The notes: generated from the sequence alone by a model not told the origin. Counted from the first letter of the stretch, positions 1 through 10,632 are shown. The stretch: DNA of 64,000 nt from Elephas maximus indicus (GCF_024166365.1 NC_064827.1:46900635-46964634); one strand, 5' to 3'. Numbers and translations: made by a program.

Positions 1-177
1 GGTGCCCGGACCGCAGGACGCCGAGACCGCCGCGGGGGCCTGCGGCACGGCCTGGGGAGGCTGCGAGGGCCGCTCGCCCCGGCGCCGCTGCTCGCGGTAG
101 TCTGGCCGCGGCGGCTGCGGGGGGCTCTTGGTTTTGCTGTTTCCCAAGCTGAAGTACTTGTTCAGCCACTTGGCCAT
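1..177 (-). CDS. SHB: SHB adaptor protein, N-terminal end of exon 1 (partial)
   Basis: The minus strand reads from an ATG at 177-175 through 59 open codons to the window edge, starting MAKWLNKYFSLGNSKTKSPP and continuing through a proline/arginine-rich stretch (PPRPDYREQRRRGERPSQPP). This matches the N-terminus of mammalian SHB as I remember it, with a few differences after about residue 47 (PAAVSASCGPGT here). SHB is a cytoplasmic adaptor: its proline-rich N-terminal half binds SH3 domains and its C-terminal SH2 domain (outside this window) binds phosphotyrosine on activated receptors and FAK-type kinases. The start has a good context, with G at -3 and G at +4. No splice donor is seen before position 1, as expected for a long first coding exon. 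The other open frames on both strands here are products of high GC. Confidence 0.93.
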   Translation of the reverse strand, partial: MAKWLNKYFSLGNSKTKSPPQPPRPDYREQRRRGERPSQPPQAVPQAPAAVSASCGPGT

Positions 178-1110
178 GGCGAGAGGCCACCTAGGGCCGC
201 GGCGCGGGAACCAGGTCCGCCGCCGCGGCCATCCGGGGGGCAGCGCTGCCGCCCAGGCCCCTCGGCGCCCCGGCCCCGGCGGGGGGCGTCCGGGGCGCCC
301 GCTCCCGACTCCAAGTTCAAGTTCTCACCGCCGCCTCCTGCCGGCCGCTCCCAGGCTCCGGCAACTGCAGCGCCGCTGTCCACCTCCGCCGCGCGCCGCT
401 CAGGCTTTGGATCTCATGGAGTCCCGGCCCGCTGCCCCGCGGAGAGCAGGAGGCCCTGGCCTCCCCCGCCGCGGACGCTGTGGCCGTTGGCCTCGCCGCA
501 GAGCGCGCTCCTGTCCCGTTGGAGCCGCAGGCTCTGTCTCGGCCGGGACCCGGGGCTCCTGCGGGAACTTGTCGGCTTCCGCGGCCCCCTTCTTCTTTCT
601 CGAGAGAGCAGGGGCAAGCCCGGCCCCGCAGCCGGCAAGCAGGCGGGCGGAAGAGCAGGCGAGCGAGCAAGCGACGGAGGGAAGCAACCGGCGCCCGCCC
701 GAGCCCACGCGCCCGCGCCCGTCCCGGCGGCGCCTGCCGCTGCCGCTGCCGCTGCCGCTGCCGCCGCCTCCCAAGCCGCCGCGTGTGTGACACTCGGGCC
801 GCCAGAGCCCGCCCTGCGCTGTGGCCCCGCCCACCCCGGCCCGTGCGCGCCCCGCCCCCAGGCCCGCCCCGCAGGGCCCGCCCCGCCCACCCCCAGGCGC
901 CCGGCCGCCAGACTTCTGCCCCAGCCCCGCCCCCCATGCGCCCTGTACTTGGAGGGGGCGGAACTCGCGGGCGGGTGGACGCGCCCCTCCTCCTCTGCAC
1001 GCGCCACCTCCCACGGCCGCGGCGGCGCCAGCCCCCAGGTCTTGCCGGAGGGCGCTGGGGTCTCAAAGCTCTGCCAGCACGGCTTAGCTCTCGGCCCGCC
1101 GCTGCCTCGG
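178..1110 (-). promoter_or_regulatory. SHB: SHB 5' UTR and CpG-island promoter
   Basis: The first 1.1 kb is very GC- and CpG-rich, while the rest of the window is AT-richer and CpG-poor. I see no TATA box near the expected start. Several GC boxes (CCCCGCCC or close) cluster at about 825-832, 849-859, 878-888 and 925-933, typical of an Sp1-type housekeeping promoter with dispersed initiation. The first bases upstream of the SHB ATG must be 5' UTR, but the transcription start cannot be placed from sequence alone. Long open frames on both strands (for example 317-1201 minus and 480-1379 plus) are Ala/Arg/Pro/Gly-rich and reflect lack of stop codons in GC-rich DNA. Confidence 0.85.
732..768. repeat. 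GCCGCT hexanucleotide microsatellite in the CpG island
   Basis: Four to five tandem CTGCCG units followed by CCGCCG lie within the likely SHB 5' UTR or core promoter. The tract could vary in length between individuals and could form G-rich secondary structure in the SHB-sense strand. Confidence 0.8.
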
Positions 1111-1593
1111 AAGAGAGGTTGCCAGGTGAGCTAGCAGTGCGCAGAGCCCAAGCCTGCCCGCTGTCTCGGGGGGCACTGCAGTGCACTCCAGGGATCCCCA
1201 CTGTTGGGGGTAGGGTGATTAACAGGGGACATTGTCACAGTTTACAGCACGGCCTTCACGGAGGAAAGGTGGTGCCGAGTGCCCTTAGGGACGGGGCGGC
1301 TACCCACTTTTCCTTTAAAGGGACTGAGCCTCCGGTTCATTCCCCGCGCGCCAGGTCCTCGGAGAAATATTTATGCTAATGAGCATATTAGCATTGCAGA
1401 TGATGGATGCGGCCTACCGAGGCCACTGGGGCCGGCCGGGCACCAGTCGGAGAGCAAGGCTAAGGGGAGGTCGGAATGTTTGCTTACCTTTTCACCTCTG
1501 AGGAAGTCTTGGTTTTAACCGCGTTCGCTGTTTACCTGGCAGAGCGAACTGTGGGAACTTTTAATGCCTAAGGTTGTGGGAGTTGACAAGGCT
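1111..1593. promoter_or_regulatory. Upstream shoulder of the SHB promoter
   Basis: GC content falls away and no repeat is recognised. The stretch contains a strong plus-strand splice-donor consensus (CAG|GTGAGC, junction at 1125/1126) that could belong to a divergent transcript, and the inverted octamer-like motif at 1373-1394. Regulatory function is inferred from position only. Confidence 0.4.
1373..1394. promoter_or_regulatory. Perfect inverted repeat of an octamer-like motif
   Basis: ATGCTAAT (1373-1380) and its exact reverse complement ATTAGCAT (1387-1394) are separated by GAGCAT. The half-site resembles octamer elements bound by POU-homeodomain factors such as Oct-1, and holds a TAAT homeodomain core. 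It lies about 1.2 kb upstream of the SHB start codon. Binding is inferred. Confidence 0.5.
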
Positions 1594-1860
1594 CCATGTT
1601 ATTCAAGGCCCTCGGTTTACAGATGGAGAAACTGAGGCTCAGTGGAACATCACACAGGGGCCCCGATACCAGTTCCCCAGTGTGGTCACGTAATGATGTC
1701 ATTTCCACTAGTCTTTTCTTTGCAACTTCAGATCATGTTGTCCTCAAAAATGAGGAAACTGAGGCAGAAGGAGGGATATAGCTTGTTCAGTATATCTTTT
1801 CCTGGTGTTCACACCCAGGGAAGGCAGTATGCTCCAGAAAGCTGCCTGAAATTGAGGTAG
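1594..1860 (-). repeat. Two MIR fragments
   Basis: Both 1615-1640 and 1750-1770 carry the MIR core in antisense form (GAGGAAACTGAGGC-like), the first followed by remains of the CACACAG block. MIRs are ancient tRNA-derived mammalian SINEs. Confidence 0.75.
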
Positions 1861-3135
1861 CTACCTCTAGGGCCTCGTTGAATTTGGGTGGGCAAGCCCC
1901 AGAATACGCTTAACCCTAAGGTGTGAGTACCTAAGAGCTGAGACATTCTGTAAGAATGTTGATTTATTAAAATGATAGCCCACTGGATGCCTGTATATTA
2001 TAGATGTCATCTGGGCTCTTGGAGAGCCTGTTTTTCCTGTCCTTAGGAAGAGTGGGCCCTGTCAGGGCAGGCAGCAAGGCCAAGGGCCCTGTTGGCCATG
2101 ACACAGCCTTAGCTATGCTGGAGCTGGAGGTCAGCTCTCTGTGTGAGACTCGAACAGAGAGCTCTTGCTTCTTCCTCTTGAACCCATCAAGACTCATGCC
2201 TGAGATTACAACGATGAAGTGTGAGAACCTAGACTCCAACTTGGGTCTTACTCTGAAGCCGGTGCACTGATCACTCAACCACACACAGTGATGCGGTAGA
2301 GTTGACTGCAGACTGACTCTTCAGGATCAAGCTGTTTGCCTTTTCCTCTTTGGTCAGACAGGATTGTCATCCTGTATGAGCCAACTGAATTTTCCAAACC
2401 CACTCTCTGACCCCCCACAGTCACAGACACCCACACAACCACACAGCCTTTTCATTGCCTGAGATCCACTTATTTATCATTTACAAGAAATAATCTAAAA
2501 CGTGTGTACGTCTGTCTGTGTGCACACACCCTTCGTGTGTCCCGAGGGATGGTGGAAGGACCGGAAGTTGACCTGGGCTAAGATGTTTGAGTATCCTTAG
2601 ACTTAAATATCTCAAATTACTCTTTAAATCACCCTTCTGCTGTGTAAGCACTTAATTATCCTGCATGGAGGGGAGGTCCAAATAGAAAACCTGAGAGGCA
2701 AGGACATCTTCATTGGAAGCCCCACCTTTCAACCAACTACACACCCTCTCCTGCTCCTTCCCCTCTGATTTCTGCTCCCAGTCTCTTAGGGGTACAACAG
2801 CCAGATCCTGGCAACAGGCCAGGTCACCTGGGACAAGAAAGTCCTCTCCAGGATCTAGAAGCCTGTTCTCTGCATGTGGGTTGAACATGGAAGAGTTCCC
2901 TTTGCCTTCTCTAAAGGTTTGGAAAGAGAAGTTATGTTTCACCACTTCTTTTTTTCATTTCACTTAGAGCAGGCCGTGGGGTCAGACCCACTTTCCCATG
3001 TGATGCCCCTGCGGGGGTTATAATTTGTAAGCCAGAATTATTGTAATACTATAGCATTATGCCAAGAACTTCCAGAGCGTTTGTGTATCTGCGCAACCCC
3101 CAAATGCTCTGTATGTAATTAAGCCTCCACAGCAT
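1861..3135. other. Intergenic DNA without a recognised gene
   Basis: I recognise no coding exon or clear repeat. A CA-rich patch lies near 2400-2450. Short open frames (2004-2270, 2652-2967) show no family motifs and no plausible splice structure. Confidence 0.6.
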
Positions 3136-3545
3136 CCCTGCAATCTGGTATTGTTCCCAGTGTACAGATGGGGTAACTGGCTCAAGGTGGTGTTTACTTC
3201 AAGCAGACAAAAAAGCACATGGGTGTTTTCCTTTGGAAACCAGTAGAAATGTACCTTACAAGATTCAGAATCAGAAATAATCATTGTGAAATGAAATATA
3301 GGAGCTTCCAAAGAAAGATATTGGAGTAACAGGTGTGTCAAATGATTTCGGGAGATAGGGACTTGTAGGAAAAGGAGCAGAGCAGTATAGGGGTTTAAAG
3401 CTGGTCAGATTCTCCTACCGTAGACCCAGCAACGCCGTTTCACAGAGGGAAAACTGGGACCAGTGAAGGGAAGAGATTTGAGTCAGGAGGCACAGCTGGA
3501 ATTAGTACCCAGGATCTCAGCGTCACAAACCCAACACGATGCTAG
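3136..3545 (-). repeat. Two degraded MIR fragments
   Basis: The antisense MIR core is seen at about 3150-3190 (ACAGATGGGGTAACTGG) and again at about 3435-3540 (ACAGAGGGAAAACTGGG followed by a degraded tRNA-like head). Divergence is high. Confidence 0.6.
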
Positions 3546-3859
3546 CCTGTAAACTCTGTCCATCATTCTTGGCATTTTTATTTTTGTGCCCCCACCCCCA
3601 TATATTCTTATTGGAAGTGTTGGCTATGACCCAGTTTTTGCCCTTGTCTCAGCTTCTCACTTTTGATCAAAAGCTCCCCAGAGGCTGCACCTTTATCTGC
3701 CCACTTTTGGGAGGAAAGCCATGCCAGCGGTAGAGGCCCAGAAAAATGGTGCCACCACCACAGACTCATTTACTTTTAAGAAGCATCATTCGTTCAGTTG
3801 AGTTGATCAGATATTAATGTCAGTTCTCTGTCTATGTACCAGAGACAATTTAGATGCTG

Positions 3860-4375
3860 GTTCTATCTCTCACCAATAACTGGACAAGACAAGTGGAATA
3901 CAGGACAGAACAAGGTACAAAGTGCTATGGGACCATGGAGGAGAGAGTTTAATTCCGAGGGAAGTATGTCACGGAAGGTTTCCTAGAGGAGGTGATATCT
4001 GGGCTAGGCCTTGAAGAATGAGTAGCGTTTGGGTATGGGAAGTGTAGACAAGGGGATTCCAGGCAGAGGGAACAGTATAAGCAAAGACATAGAAGCAGGA
4101 ACATGGGGGGTACCCCTTGGGCAATAGTAGTAGTCAGTCTGGTTTGAGTGGAATGTGAGTAAATGAGAGTTTGTGAGGGCATGAAATGGTGGGTAAAGGT
4201 AGAAACATAGGCTGTGGCCCATCAAGGAGAGTTTTGAATGCCAGACTAAGGAGAATGGAACTTTTATGTTGTAAGCAATAGTGAGCCATTGCCGTAGGAA
4301 TAGGGAGTCTTTGAGCAAGGAAATGACCTAATTGTTTCTGCATTTTATAAAGATTGCTCAGTACATAGTTGTGAA
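3860..4375. repeat. Ancient mammalian interspersed repeat, family not named
   Basis: The stretch contains AGGAGGTGATATCTGGGC, TTCCAGGCAGAGGGAACAG and a GAGCCATTG...TTTGAGCAAGG segment in the order of a common old mammalian repeat. Related fragments occur near 32870-32975, 55435-55630 and 58735-58900. I cannot give the family name with certainty. Confidence 0.55.
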
Positions 4376-4589
4376 TGATTAAATAACATTGGAATAGTGG
4401 AAGAGTGTTAAGCCATTCTCAGAGTGGACTCTGCATGACTCCCAGGCCTCTGTCTTTAGGCTACCCATGAGTGGTGGCAGCCCCTTCCCAAAGAGGGGTA
4501 ATACTGTAGCAAAGAGTAAGCAGCATTTTGGGGAGAAAATGTGGGCTCAGCATTAGCACAAATGTGATGTGCAGGACAAGGGTCTGGGC

Positions 4590-4825
4590 TGGAGGCATAG
4601 ATTGGGAAGTCATTAGTGCTTTGCTGCTAACTGAAAGGTTGGCGGTTCAGACCCACCTAGCAACTCTGTGGGAGAAAGACCTGGCCATCTGCTCCTGTAA
4701 AGATTACACCATAAAAAAAAAAAAAGAGAGATTACAGCCTAGAAAACCCTATGGGGGCAGTTCTGTTCTGTCACATGGGGTCGCTATAAGTTGGTATCTA
4801 TGTGACAGCACCTAACAACAGCAAC
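4590..4825 (+). mobile_element. AfroSINE, long-body variant
   Basis: A degraded tRNA-like head (GCTGCTAACTGAAAGGTTGG) is followed by the long body (GGGAGAAAGACCTGGC...), an internal A-rich expansion near 4711-4724, and the RTE-like 3' end GACAGCACCTAACAACAGCA. The GTTCAGACCC B-box is altered. Confidence 0.85.
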
Positions 4826-4839
4826 GGTGCTTAGTGAAG

Positions 4840-5581
4840 ATCTGAAACAAAACCCTCAGTCATCCTTGATCCTTTGGTTCACTACTGCTCCATCCAACCC
4901 ATCAGCAAGGTGTATGTGGAATCTGACCACTTCTCACCACCTCTGCTGCTACCACTCTGGTCCAAGATACCCTGGTCTCTCAACTGGATTATTGCAGGAG
5001 CATCTGACCCATTTTCCTGGCTTCCGCCTCAACACAACAGCCACTGATCCTATTAAAAGTTAGTCTAATTATGTCCCTCCTCTGCTCAAATCCCCAATTA
5101 AATCCTGTTTCCCTAATAGTAAATGCTGAGATTCTTACAGTGACCCACAAGGCCTTGTCGGACCAGGCCCCCTTAAACTCCTGACCTCATCTCGTGCTCT
5201 CCCCTCTCTCCGCTCCAGTCACACGGACTCTTTGCTGGCCTTTGAACACTGGAGGCACACTCTTTCCTTGGGTCTTTGCACCTCTGTCTCCTCTCCTGGA
5301 ATAATTTCCCCCAGCAATCCCCATTGCTGGCACTTCACTTTCTTCAGGTCTTTATTTAAATGTCATATTCTCAGTGAAACATTCTCTGGCACCATAACTA
5401 GAATTACAGGTCCCACTCAGCACTTTCTATTCCTGCTCTATGCTTTATTGTTCTGAGTATCACTTATCTCCATCTAACACACTGCATATTTTTTGCTTGT
5501 TGTTTGTCTGGCACCACGATGTAAACTCTACAGTTGTCCATTGCTATATCTCCAATGTCCAGAACAGTGCCTGGCACATAG
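4840..5581 (+). mobile_element. L2 LINE 3' end, left part (split by RTE)
   Basis: The sequence follows the L2 3' end in order: CCTCTGCTCAAATCCCCAAT, the ACAAGGCCTTG segment, GGTCTTTGCACCTCTG, CTTCAGGTCTTTATTTAAATG and finally AACAGTGCCTGGCACATAG. It resumes at 8793 after a 3.2-kb RTE insertion, so the L2 is much older than the RTE. Confidence 0.85.
5572..5581. repeat. Target-site duplication of the RTE copy, left side
   Basis: TGGCACATAG here is repeated exactly at 8783-8792 and brackets the RTE insertion. Confidence 0.85.
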
Positions 5582-6251
5582 TTGTTGTTAGGTGCCATTG
5601 AGACAGTTCTGACTCATAGCAACCCTATGTACAATAGAACAAAACACTGCCCAGTCCTGTGCCATCCTCATAATTGTTGTTATGCTTCAGCCCATTGTTG
5701 CAGCCACTGTGTCAGTCCATCTCAAGAGTCTTCCTCTTTTTCACTGACCCTCTGCTTTACCAAGCATGATGTCCTTCTCCAGGGACTGATCCCTCCTGAT
5801 AACATGGTCAAAGTATGTGAGATGTAGTCTCGCCATCCTTGCTTCTAAGGAGCATTCTGGTTGTACTTCTTCCAAGACAACTTTGTTCTTTTGGCAAGCC
5901 ATGGTATATTCAATATTCTTCACAATATTGACACCACACTTCAAAGGTGTCAATTCTTGGGTCTTCCTCATTCATCGTCCAGCTTTCACATGCATATGAG
6001 GCGATTGAAAACACCATGGCTCGGGTCAGGTGCACCTTAGCCTTCAAGGTGACATCTTTGCTCTTCAACACTTTAAACAGATCTTTTCCCAATGCAATGT
6101 GTCTTTTGATTTCTTGACTGCTGCTTCGATGGGTATTGATTGTGGATCCAAATAAAATGAAATCCTTGACAACTTCAATCTTTTCTCTGTTTATCATGCT
6201 GTTGCTTATTGTTCCAGTTATGAGGATTTTTGTTTTCTTTATGTTGAGGTG

Positions 6252-6497
6252 TTATCTATACTGAAGGCTATGGTCTCTAACCTTCATCAGTAAGTGCTTC
6301 AAGTCCTCTTCACTTTCAGCAAACAAGATTGTGTCATCTGCGTAATGCAGGTTGTTAATGAGTCTTCCTCCAATCCTGATGCCTCGTTCTTCTTCATACA
6401 GTCTAGCTTCTCGGATTGTTTGCTGAGCATACAGATTGAATTGGTGTAGTGAAAGGATACAACTCTGATGCATACCTTTCCTGACTTTAAAGCACAC
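6252..6497 (-). pseudogene. RTE reverse transcriptase remnant with YADD motif
   Basis: An 81-residue open stretch carries FKVRKGMHQSCILS (the usual form is VRQGCILSP-like) and HYADDTILFAE, the catalytic YADD box of reverse transcriptase. The neighbouring frame 6197-5910 is the following part of the polyprotein (EVVKDFILFGSTI). This is element-derived, not a host gene. Confidence 0.85.
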
Positions 6498-8002
6498 AGT
6501 ATCCCCTTTTTCTATTCAAATGACTGTCTCTTGATCTATGTACAGGTTCCTCATGAGCACAATTAAATGTTCTGGAATTCCCATTTTTTGCAATATTATC
6601 CATAATTTATTATGATCCACAAAATTGAATGCATTTACACAGTCAATAAAACACAGGTAAACATCTTTCTGGTATTCTCTTTCAGCCAGGATCTATCTGA
6701 CATCAGCAATGATATCCCTGGCTCCATGTCCTCTTCTGAATCTGGCTTGAATTTTTGGCAGTTCCTGTCAGGGTACTGCTGAAGCGGCTTTTAAATGATC
6801 TTGGCAAAATTTTACTTGTGTGTGATATTAATGATATTGTTCGAGTAATTTCCACATTCTGTTGGATCACCTTTTTTTGGGAATAGCCATAAATATGAAT
6901 GTCTCCTGGTCGATTGGCCAAGTAGCTATCTTCCAAATTTCTTGGCATAGATAAGTAAGTACCTCCAGTGCTACAGCTGTTTGTTGAAATATCTCAGTTG
7001 ATATTCCATCAATTCCTAGAGCCTTGTTTTGCAATGCAATTCCAATGCTTTCAGTGCAGCTTGGACTTCTTCCTTTAGTACCATTGGTTCCTGATCATAT
7101 GCTACCTCCTGAAATGGTTGAATGTTCACCAGTTCTTTTTGATATAGTGACTGTGTATTCCTTTCATCTTCCTTGGATGCTTCCTGTGTTGTTTAATATT
7201 TTCCCCATGGAATCCTTCACTATTGCAACTCGAGGCTTGAGTTTTTCCTTCAGTTCTTTCAGCTTGAGAAATGCCAAGCATGTTCTTCCTTTTGGTTTTC
7301 TATCTCCAGATCTTTGCACATGCCATTATAATATTTTGTCTCCTTGAGCTGCCCTTTGAAATCTTCTGTTCAGCTCTTTTACTTCATTATTTCTTCCACT
7401 TGCTTTAGCTATTCAACGTTCAAGAACAAGTTTCAGAGTCTCTTCTGACATCCATTTTTGTCTTTTCTTTCTTTCCTATCTTTTTAATACCCGTTGCTTC
7501 TTCATGTATAACGTCCTCGATGTCATTCCACAACTCCTCTGGTCTTCGGTCATTAGTGCTCAAGGCAACAAATCTATCCTTGAGATGGTCTCCAAATTCA
7601 GGTGGAATATACTTGAGGTCGTACTTTGGCTCTCATGGACTTGTTCTAATTGTCTTCAGTTTCAGTTTGAACTTATGTATGACCAATTGATGGTCTGTTC
7701 CTCAGTTGGCCCCTGGCCTTGTTCTAACTGATGATATTGAGCTTTTCTGTTGTCTCTTTCCAAGATGTAGTCAATTTGATTCCTATATATTTCATCTGGC
7801 AAGTCCACGTATATAGTCACCATTTATGTTGGTGAAAAAAGGTGTTTGCAATGAAGAAGTCATTTGTCTTGCAGAATTCTATCATGGGATTTCTGGCATC
7901 ATTTCTATCATCAAGGCCATATTTTCCAACTACCAATCCTCCTTTGTTTCCAACTTTTGCATTCTGATCACCAGTAATTATCAGTGCATCCTGATTGCGT
8001 GT

Positions 8003-8374
8003 TCAATCAATTTCAGACTGCGGAAGTTGGTGAAAATCTTCAGTTTCTTCATCTTTGGTCTTAGCACTAGGCATGTAAATTTGAATAATAGTTGTATTAA
8101 CTGGTCTTCCTTGTAGGTGTATGGATATTATCCTATCACTGACAGCATTATACTTCAGGATAGATCTTGAAATGTCCTTTTTTACAATGAATGCAACACC
8201 ATTCCTCTTCAATTTGTCATTCCCTGCATAGTAGACCATATGATTGTCTGATTCAGAATGGCCGATACCAGCCCACGTCAGCTCACTAATGCCTAGGATA
8301 TCGATGTTTATGTGTTCCATTTCATTTTTGACAATTTCCAATTTTCCTAGATTCATACCTCGTACATTCCACAT
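8003..8374 (-). pseudogene. RTE endonuclease domain remnant
   Basis: A 123-residue open stretch with MWNVRGMN near its start and the DILGISELTWAGIGH block resembles the N-terminal part of an AP-endonuclease-type domain of RTE/BovB LINEs. The rest of the domain, downstream on the minus strand (below 8003), is broken. Confidence 0.8.
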
Positions 8375-8792
8375 TACGATTATTAATGGATCTTTGCAGC
8401 TGTTTCTTATTTTGAGTTGTGCTACATCAGCAAATGAAGGTCCAGAAACTTAACTCCGTCCACATCATTAAGGTCGACTCTACTTTGAGGAGGCAGGTCT
8501 TCCCCAGTCATCTTTTGAGTACCTTCCAACTGGAGGGGCTTATCTTCCAGCACTATATCAGACAGTGTTCTGCTGCTATTCATACATAAGGTTTTCACTA
8601 GCTAATTCTTTTCAGAAGTAGACTGCCAGATCCTTCTTCCTAGTCTGTCTTAGTCTGGAAACTCAGCTGAAACCTGTCCACAATGGGTGACCCTGCTGAT
8701 ATTTAAATACCGGTGGCATAGCTTCTAGCATCACAGCAATATACCAGCCCCCACAGTATGACAAACTGACAGACACAAGGGATGGCACATAG

Positions 8793-8835
8793 TAGGCACA
8801 CAATAAATATTTGTTGAAAGAATGAGTGGACGTGA
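8793..8835 (+). mobile_element. L2 LINE 3' end, right part
   Basis: GCACACAATAAATATTTGTT followed by GAAAGAATGAG is the expected terminal part of the L2 interrupted at 5581. Confidence 0.85.
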
Positions 8836-9655
8836 GTGGTTGAGATGATGGAGGGTGGACTAGCAGAGGACTAAACCCTGATGTGTTATCCCTGCCTGCT
8901 TCAGACTTGGGGCGACTGGCTGGCTGTTAGCTTTGGCCTGGATGGGACCTGTCAGACTAGCTGCATTTCTGAAGCAGATGTGTCCCCTAAGTGGAGGAGG
9001 CTGTAGTGATTCATCTCTGTCTCTCTAGCATCTAGTGGGGGCTCCAGGGAGAGTGTGGCATCCAGGTAGCCCCTTGGCACACAAGGCGAGGTTCTGCTGG
9101 CACTCACGCCTGTCCCAGTTGTCGCCAAGCCAGCTCTGTTGTTTTCTCTGCATCAGGTACAACTAATCTTAGGAATCTCATTACAGGTGGAAAGATAAAT
9201 CCGCTATATCTAGATTAAAGGCTGTGTTTTGACCGTTACTGTATATTGAGCATTGAGCCGACAGTTTAATTGAGCTGTTTATGCCTCTGCCTTGATCTCT
9301 TCCCAGAGAATTTACAACTAATTCCGAGTGTCTCTGTGAATTAAGTGGGCCTCTCCCAACATGCTTTGCCTGTTGTCTGCCTGTGCCAAATCCCACTTGT
9401 CCTTGTGTTACCCAATTACGGACTCTCTCACACTGCTGTCTCTGGCCAGGACCGCTTCCAGCCCACTTCCTCCCTGAGATGACCATTAACGATATGGCCC
9501 TAAGAATGGCCAAACCCCAGGACAGGCTCTGTAATAACTGCAGCAAAGAATGGAGGTGGAGGTGAGGAGGGGAGGGAGAGAAGAGAGGACATAAATCACA
9601 CTCAACCCTTTGAAGTCACCTCTGAGCAACTGACAAGTAACCCCCTAAGAATAGG
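8836..9655. other. Intergenic DNA, partly repeat-free
   Basis: No repeat or exon is recognised. The stretch 9190-9560 is free of obvious repeats and moderately AT-rich with homeodomain-like TAATTGA/AATTA cores, so it could be conserved non-coding sequence, but nothing here proves that. Confidence 0.4.
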
Positions 9656-9790
9656 AGGGTGCTTGTATGTTTAGCGCAGTTAAATGTAATAGAAGGAAAG
9701 GGTTCTGGATTGGAATCAAGGCTCCGGAATTATTTTCCTGGCTCTTAATTGGGGGCCTCGGTTTTCCTGTTTGTAAAATGGGAGCTGGCA
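9656..9790 (+). repeat. MIR fragment
   Basis: GGTTCTGGATTGGAATC and CTCGGTTTTCCTGTTTGTAA follow the MIR sense order. Confidence 0.65.
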
Positions 9791-9827
9791 GATCATTGTT
9801 TCTCATTCTGTGTTATGGAGATGGCTT

Positions 9828-9985
9828 AAGGGTAGGGTTGCCAAATGTAGAAAAAAAAAAAAACAACAACAAAAAACAAAAATGGGGATTCCTGCAGTGG
9901 AACATACTCATACTAAAATATTGTTTGTCTGAAATTCAAATACTACTGGGTGGTCTATATTTTATCTGGCAACTCTACTCAAGGG
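9828..9985. repeat. Palindromic ancient repeat
   Basis: GGGTTGCCAAATGTAG on the left and ATTTTATCTGGCAACTCTAC on the right form the degraded arms of a long palindrome, with CTGAAATTCAAATACTACTGG between. An A/CAACAA-rich stretch sits at 9850-9880. A related fragment is at 20225-20345. Confidence 0.55.
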
Positions 9986-10052
9986 TCACTGTAGGGGATA
10001 AAGAGGACTCCCCACCCCTCTTCGGGCCTCTGTTAAGGAAAAAGACAAGAGC

Positions 10053-10470
10053 AAAGGTTCTCAACCCTGTTTGAACATTAGAATCACGTACCCTCCCCAA
10101 CACCCCCACAAAAAACGAAACCTGCTGCAGTCGAGTCAGTCCAATTCATGACGACCCCATGTGTTACAGAATAGAACTGAGCTCCATAGGGTTTTCTTGG
10201 CTGTCATTTTTACAGAAACAGATTGCCAGGGCTCTCTTCCGTGGCACTGTTGGGTGGGTTCAAACTGATAACCTTCAGGTTAGTAGTGGAACGCAAACTG
10301 CTTGCACCACGAAGGGACCTAGAATCACCTACGGAACTTACAAAACTCCCTGTGACCAGTCTTTACCCCAGAACAATTAAATCACAATCTCTGGGGGCAG
10401 GTACAGGCATTGTTTAGAAAGCTCCCCAGGTGAGTCCAATGTACAGTCAAGTTCAAAAACCAGTGGTCCC
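10053..10470. mobile_element. MER5A-like hAT DNA transposon split by a SINE
   Basis: GGTTCTCAACCCTGTTTGAA (10056) and AGAATCACCTAC (10321) with CAATCTCTGGGGGCAG and CCCCAGGTGAGTCC match the MER5A order. The AfroSINE at 10088-10319 interrupts it with a 9-bp duplication. Confidence 0.75.
10088..10319 (-). mobile_element. AfroSINE inserted in MER5A
   Basis: Read on the minus strand this is a SINE with a degraded head, a body including the long middle segment (ACAGAAACAGATTGCCAGG on the plus strand) and the GTCATGAATTG 3' region. The duplication TAGAATCAC at 10079-10087 and 10320-10328 is exact. Confidence 0.9.
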
Positions 10471-10632
10471 TGAACCAGAGCACCAGCATTACTTGGGAAC
10501 TTGTTAGAAATACAGACTCGCGGGTCCTACTGCCAGGCCCTTAGAATCAGGAACTGGGGGCTGGGGGCCCAGCAATCTGTTTTAACTAGCCCTCCAGGCG
10601 ATTTCAATGTATACTAAAGACTAAGAGCCAGT
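10460..10632. mobile_element. Second MER5-like element
   Basis: CCAGTGGTCCCTGAACC, TTGTTAGAAATACAGACTC, GGGGCCCAGCAATCTG and GATTTCAATGTATACTAAAG follow the MER5 consensus order, adjacent to and partly overlapping the end of the first copy. Confidence 0.65.

Larger units (their letters stand above)
5582..8782 (-). mobile_element. RTE-class LINE, nearly full length, decayed
   Basis: On the minus strand the element starts near 8782 with a 5' UTR, then an AP-endonuclease-like domain (frame 8374-8003, with WNVRGMN and the ILGISELTWAGIG block), then reverse transcriptase (6948-6703; 6497-6252 with the YADD catalytic motif), then the C-terminal domain (6197-5910), and ends at 5582 in a CAACAA-type tail. 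Stops and frameshifts separate the frames, so this copy cannot encode a working protein. It is flanked by an exact 10-bp duplication. At about 3.2 kb it is close to full RTE length. RTE enzymes nick the target and copy the RNA in place; here the family probably also mobilised the SINEs that share its 3' end. Confidence 0.92.

Noticed and set aside
317..1379. Several long open frames on both strands (up to 299 codons) over the CpG island
   Set aside because: High GC removes stop codons; the products are Ala/Arg/Pro/Gly-rich, overlap each other on both strands and match no family. Only the SHB frame from 177 is supported.
5910..8374. Frames with endonuclease and reverse transcriptase motifs as possible host genes
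   Set aside because: They belong to a single decayed RTE element with a target duplication; the same proteins recur at 24.1, 45.3 and 60 kb.
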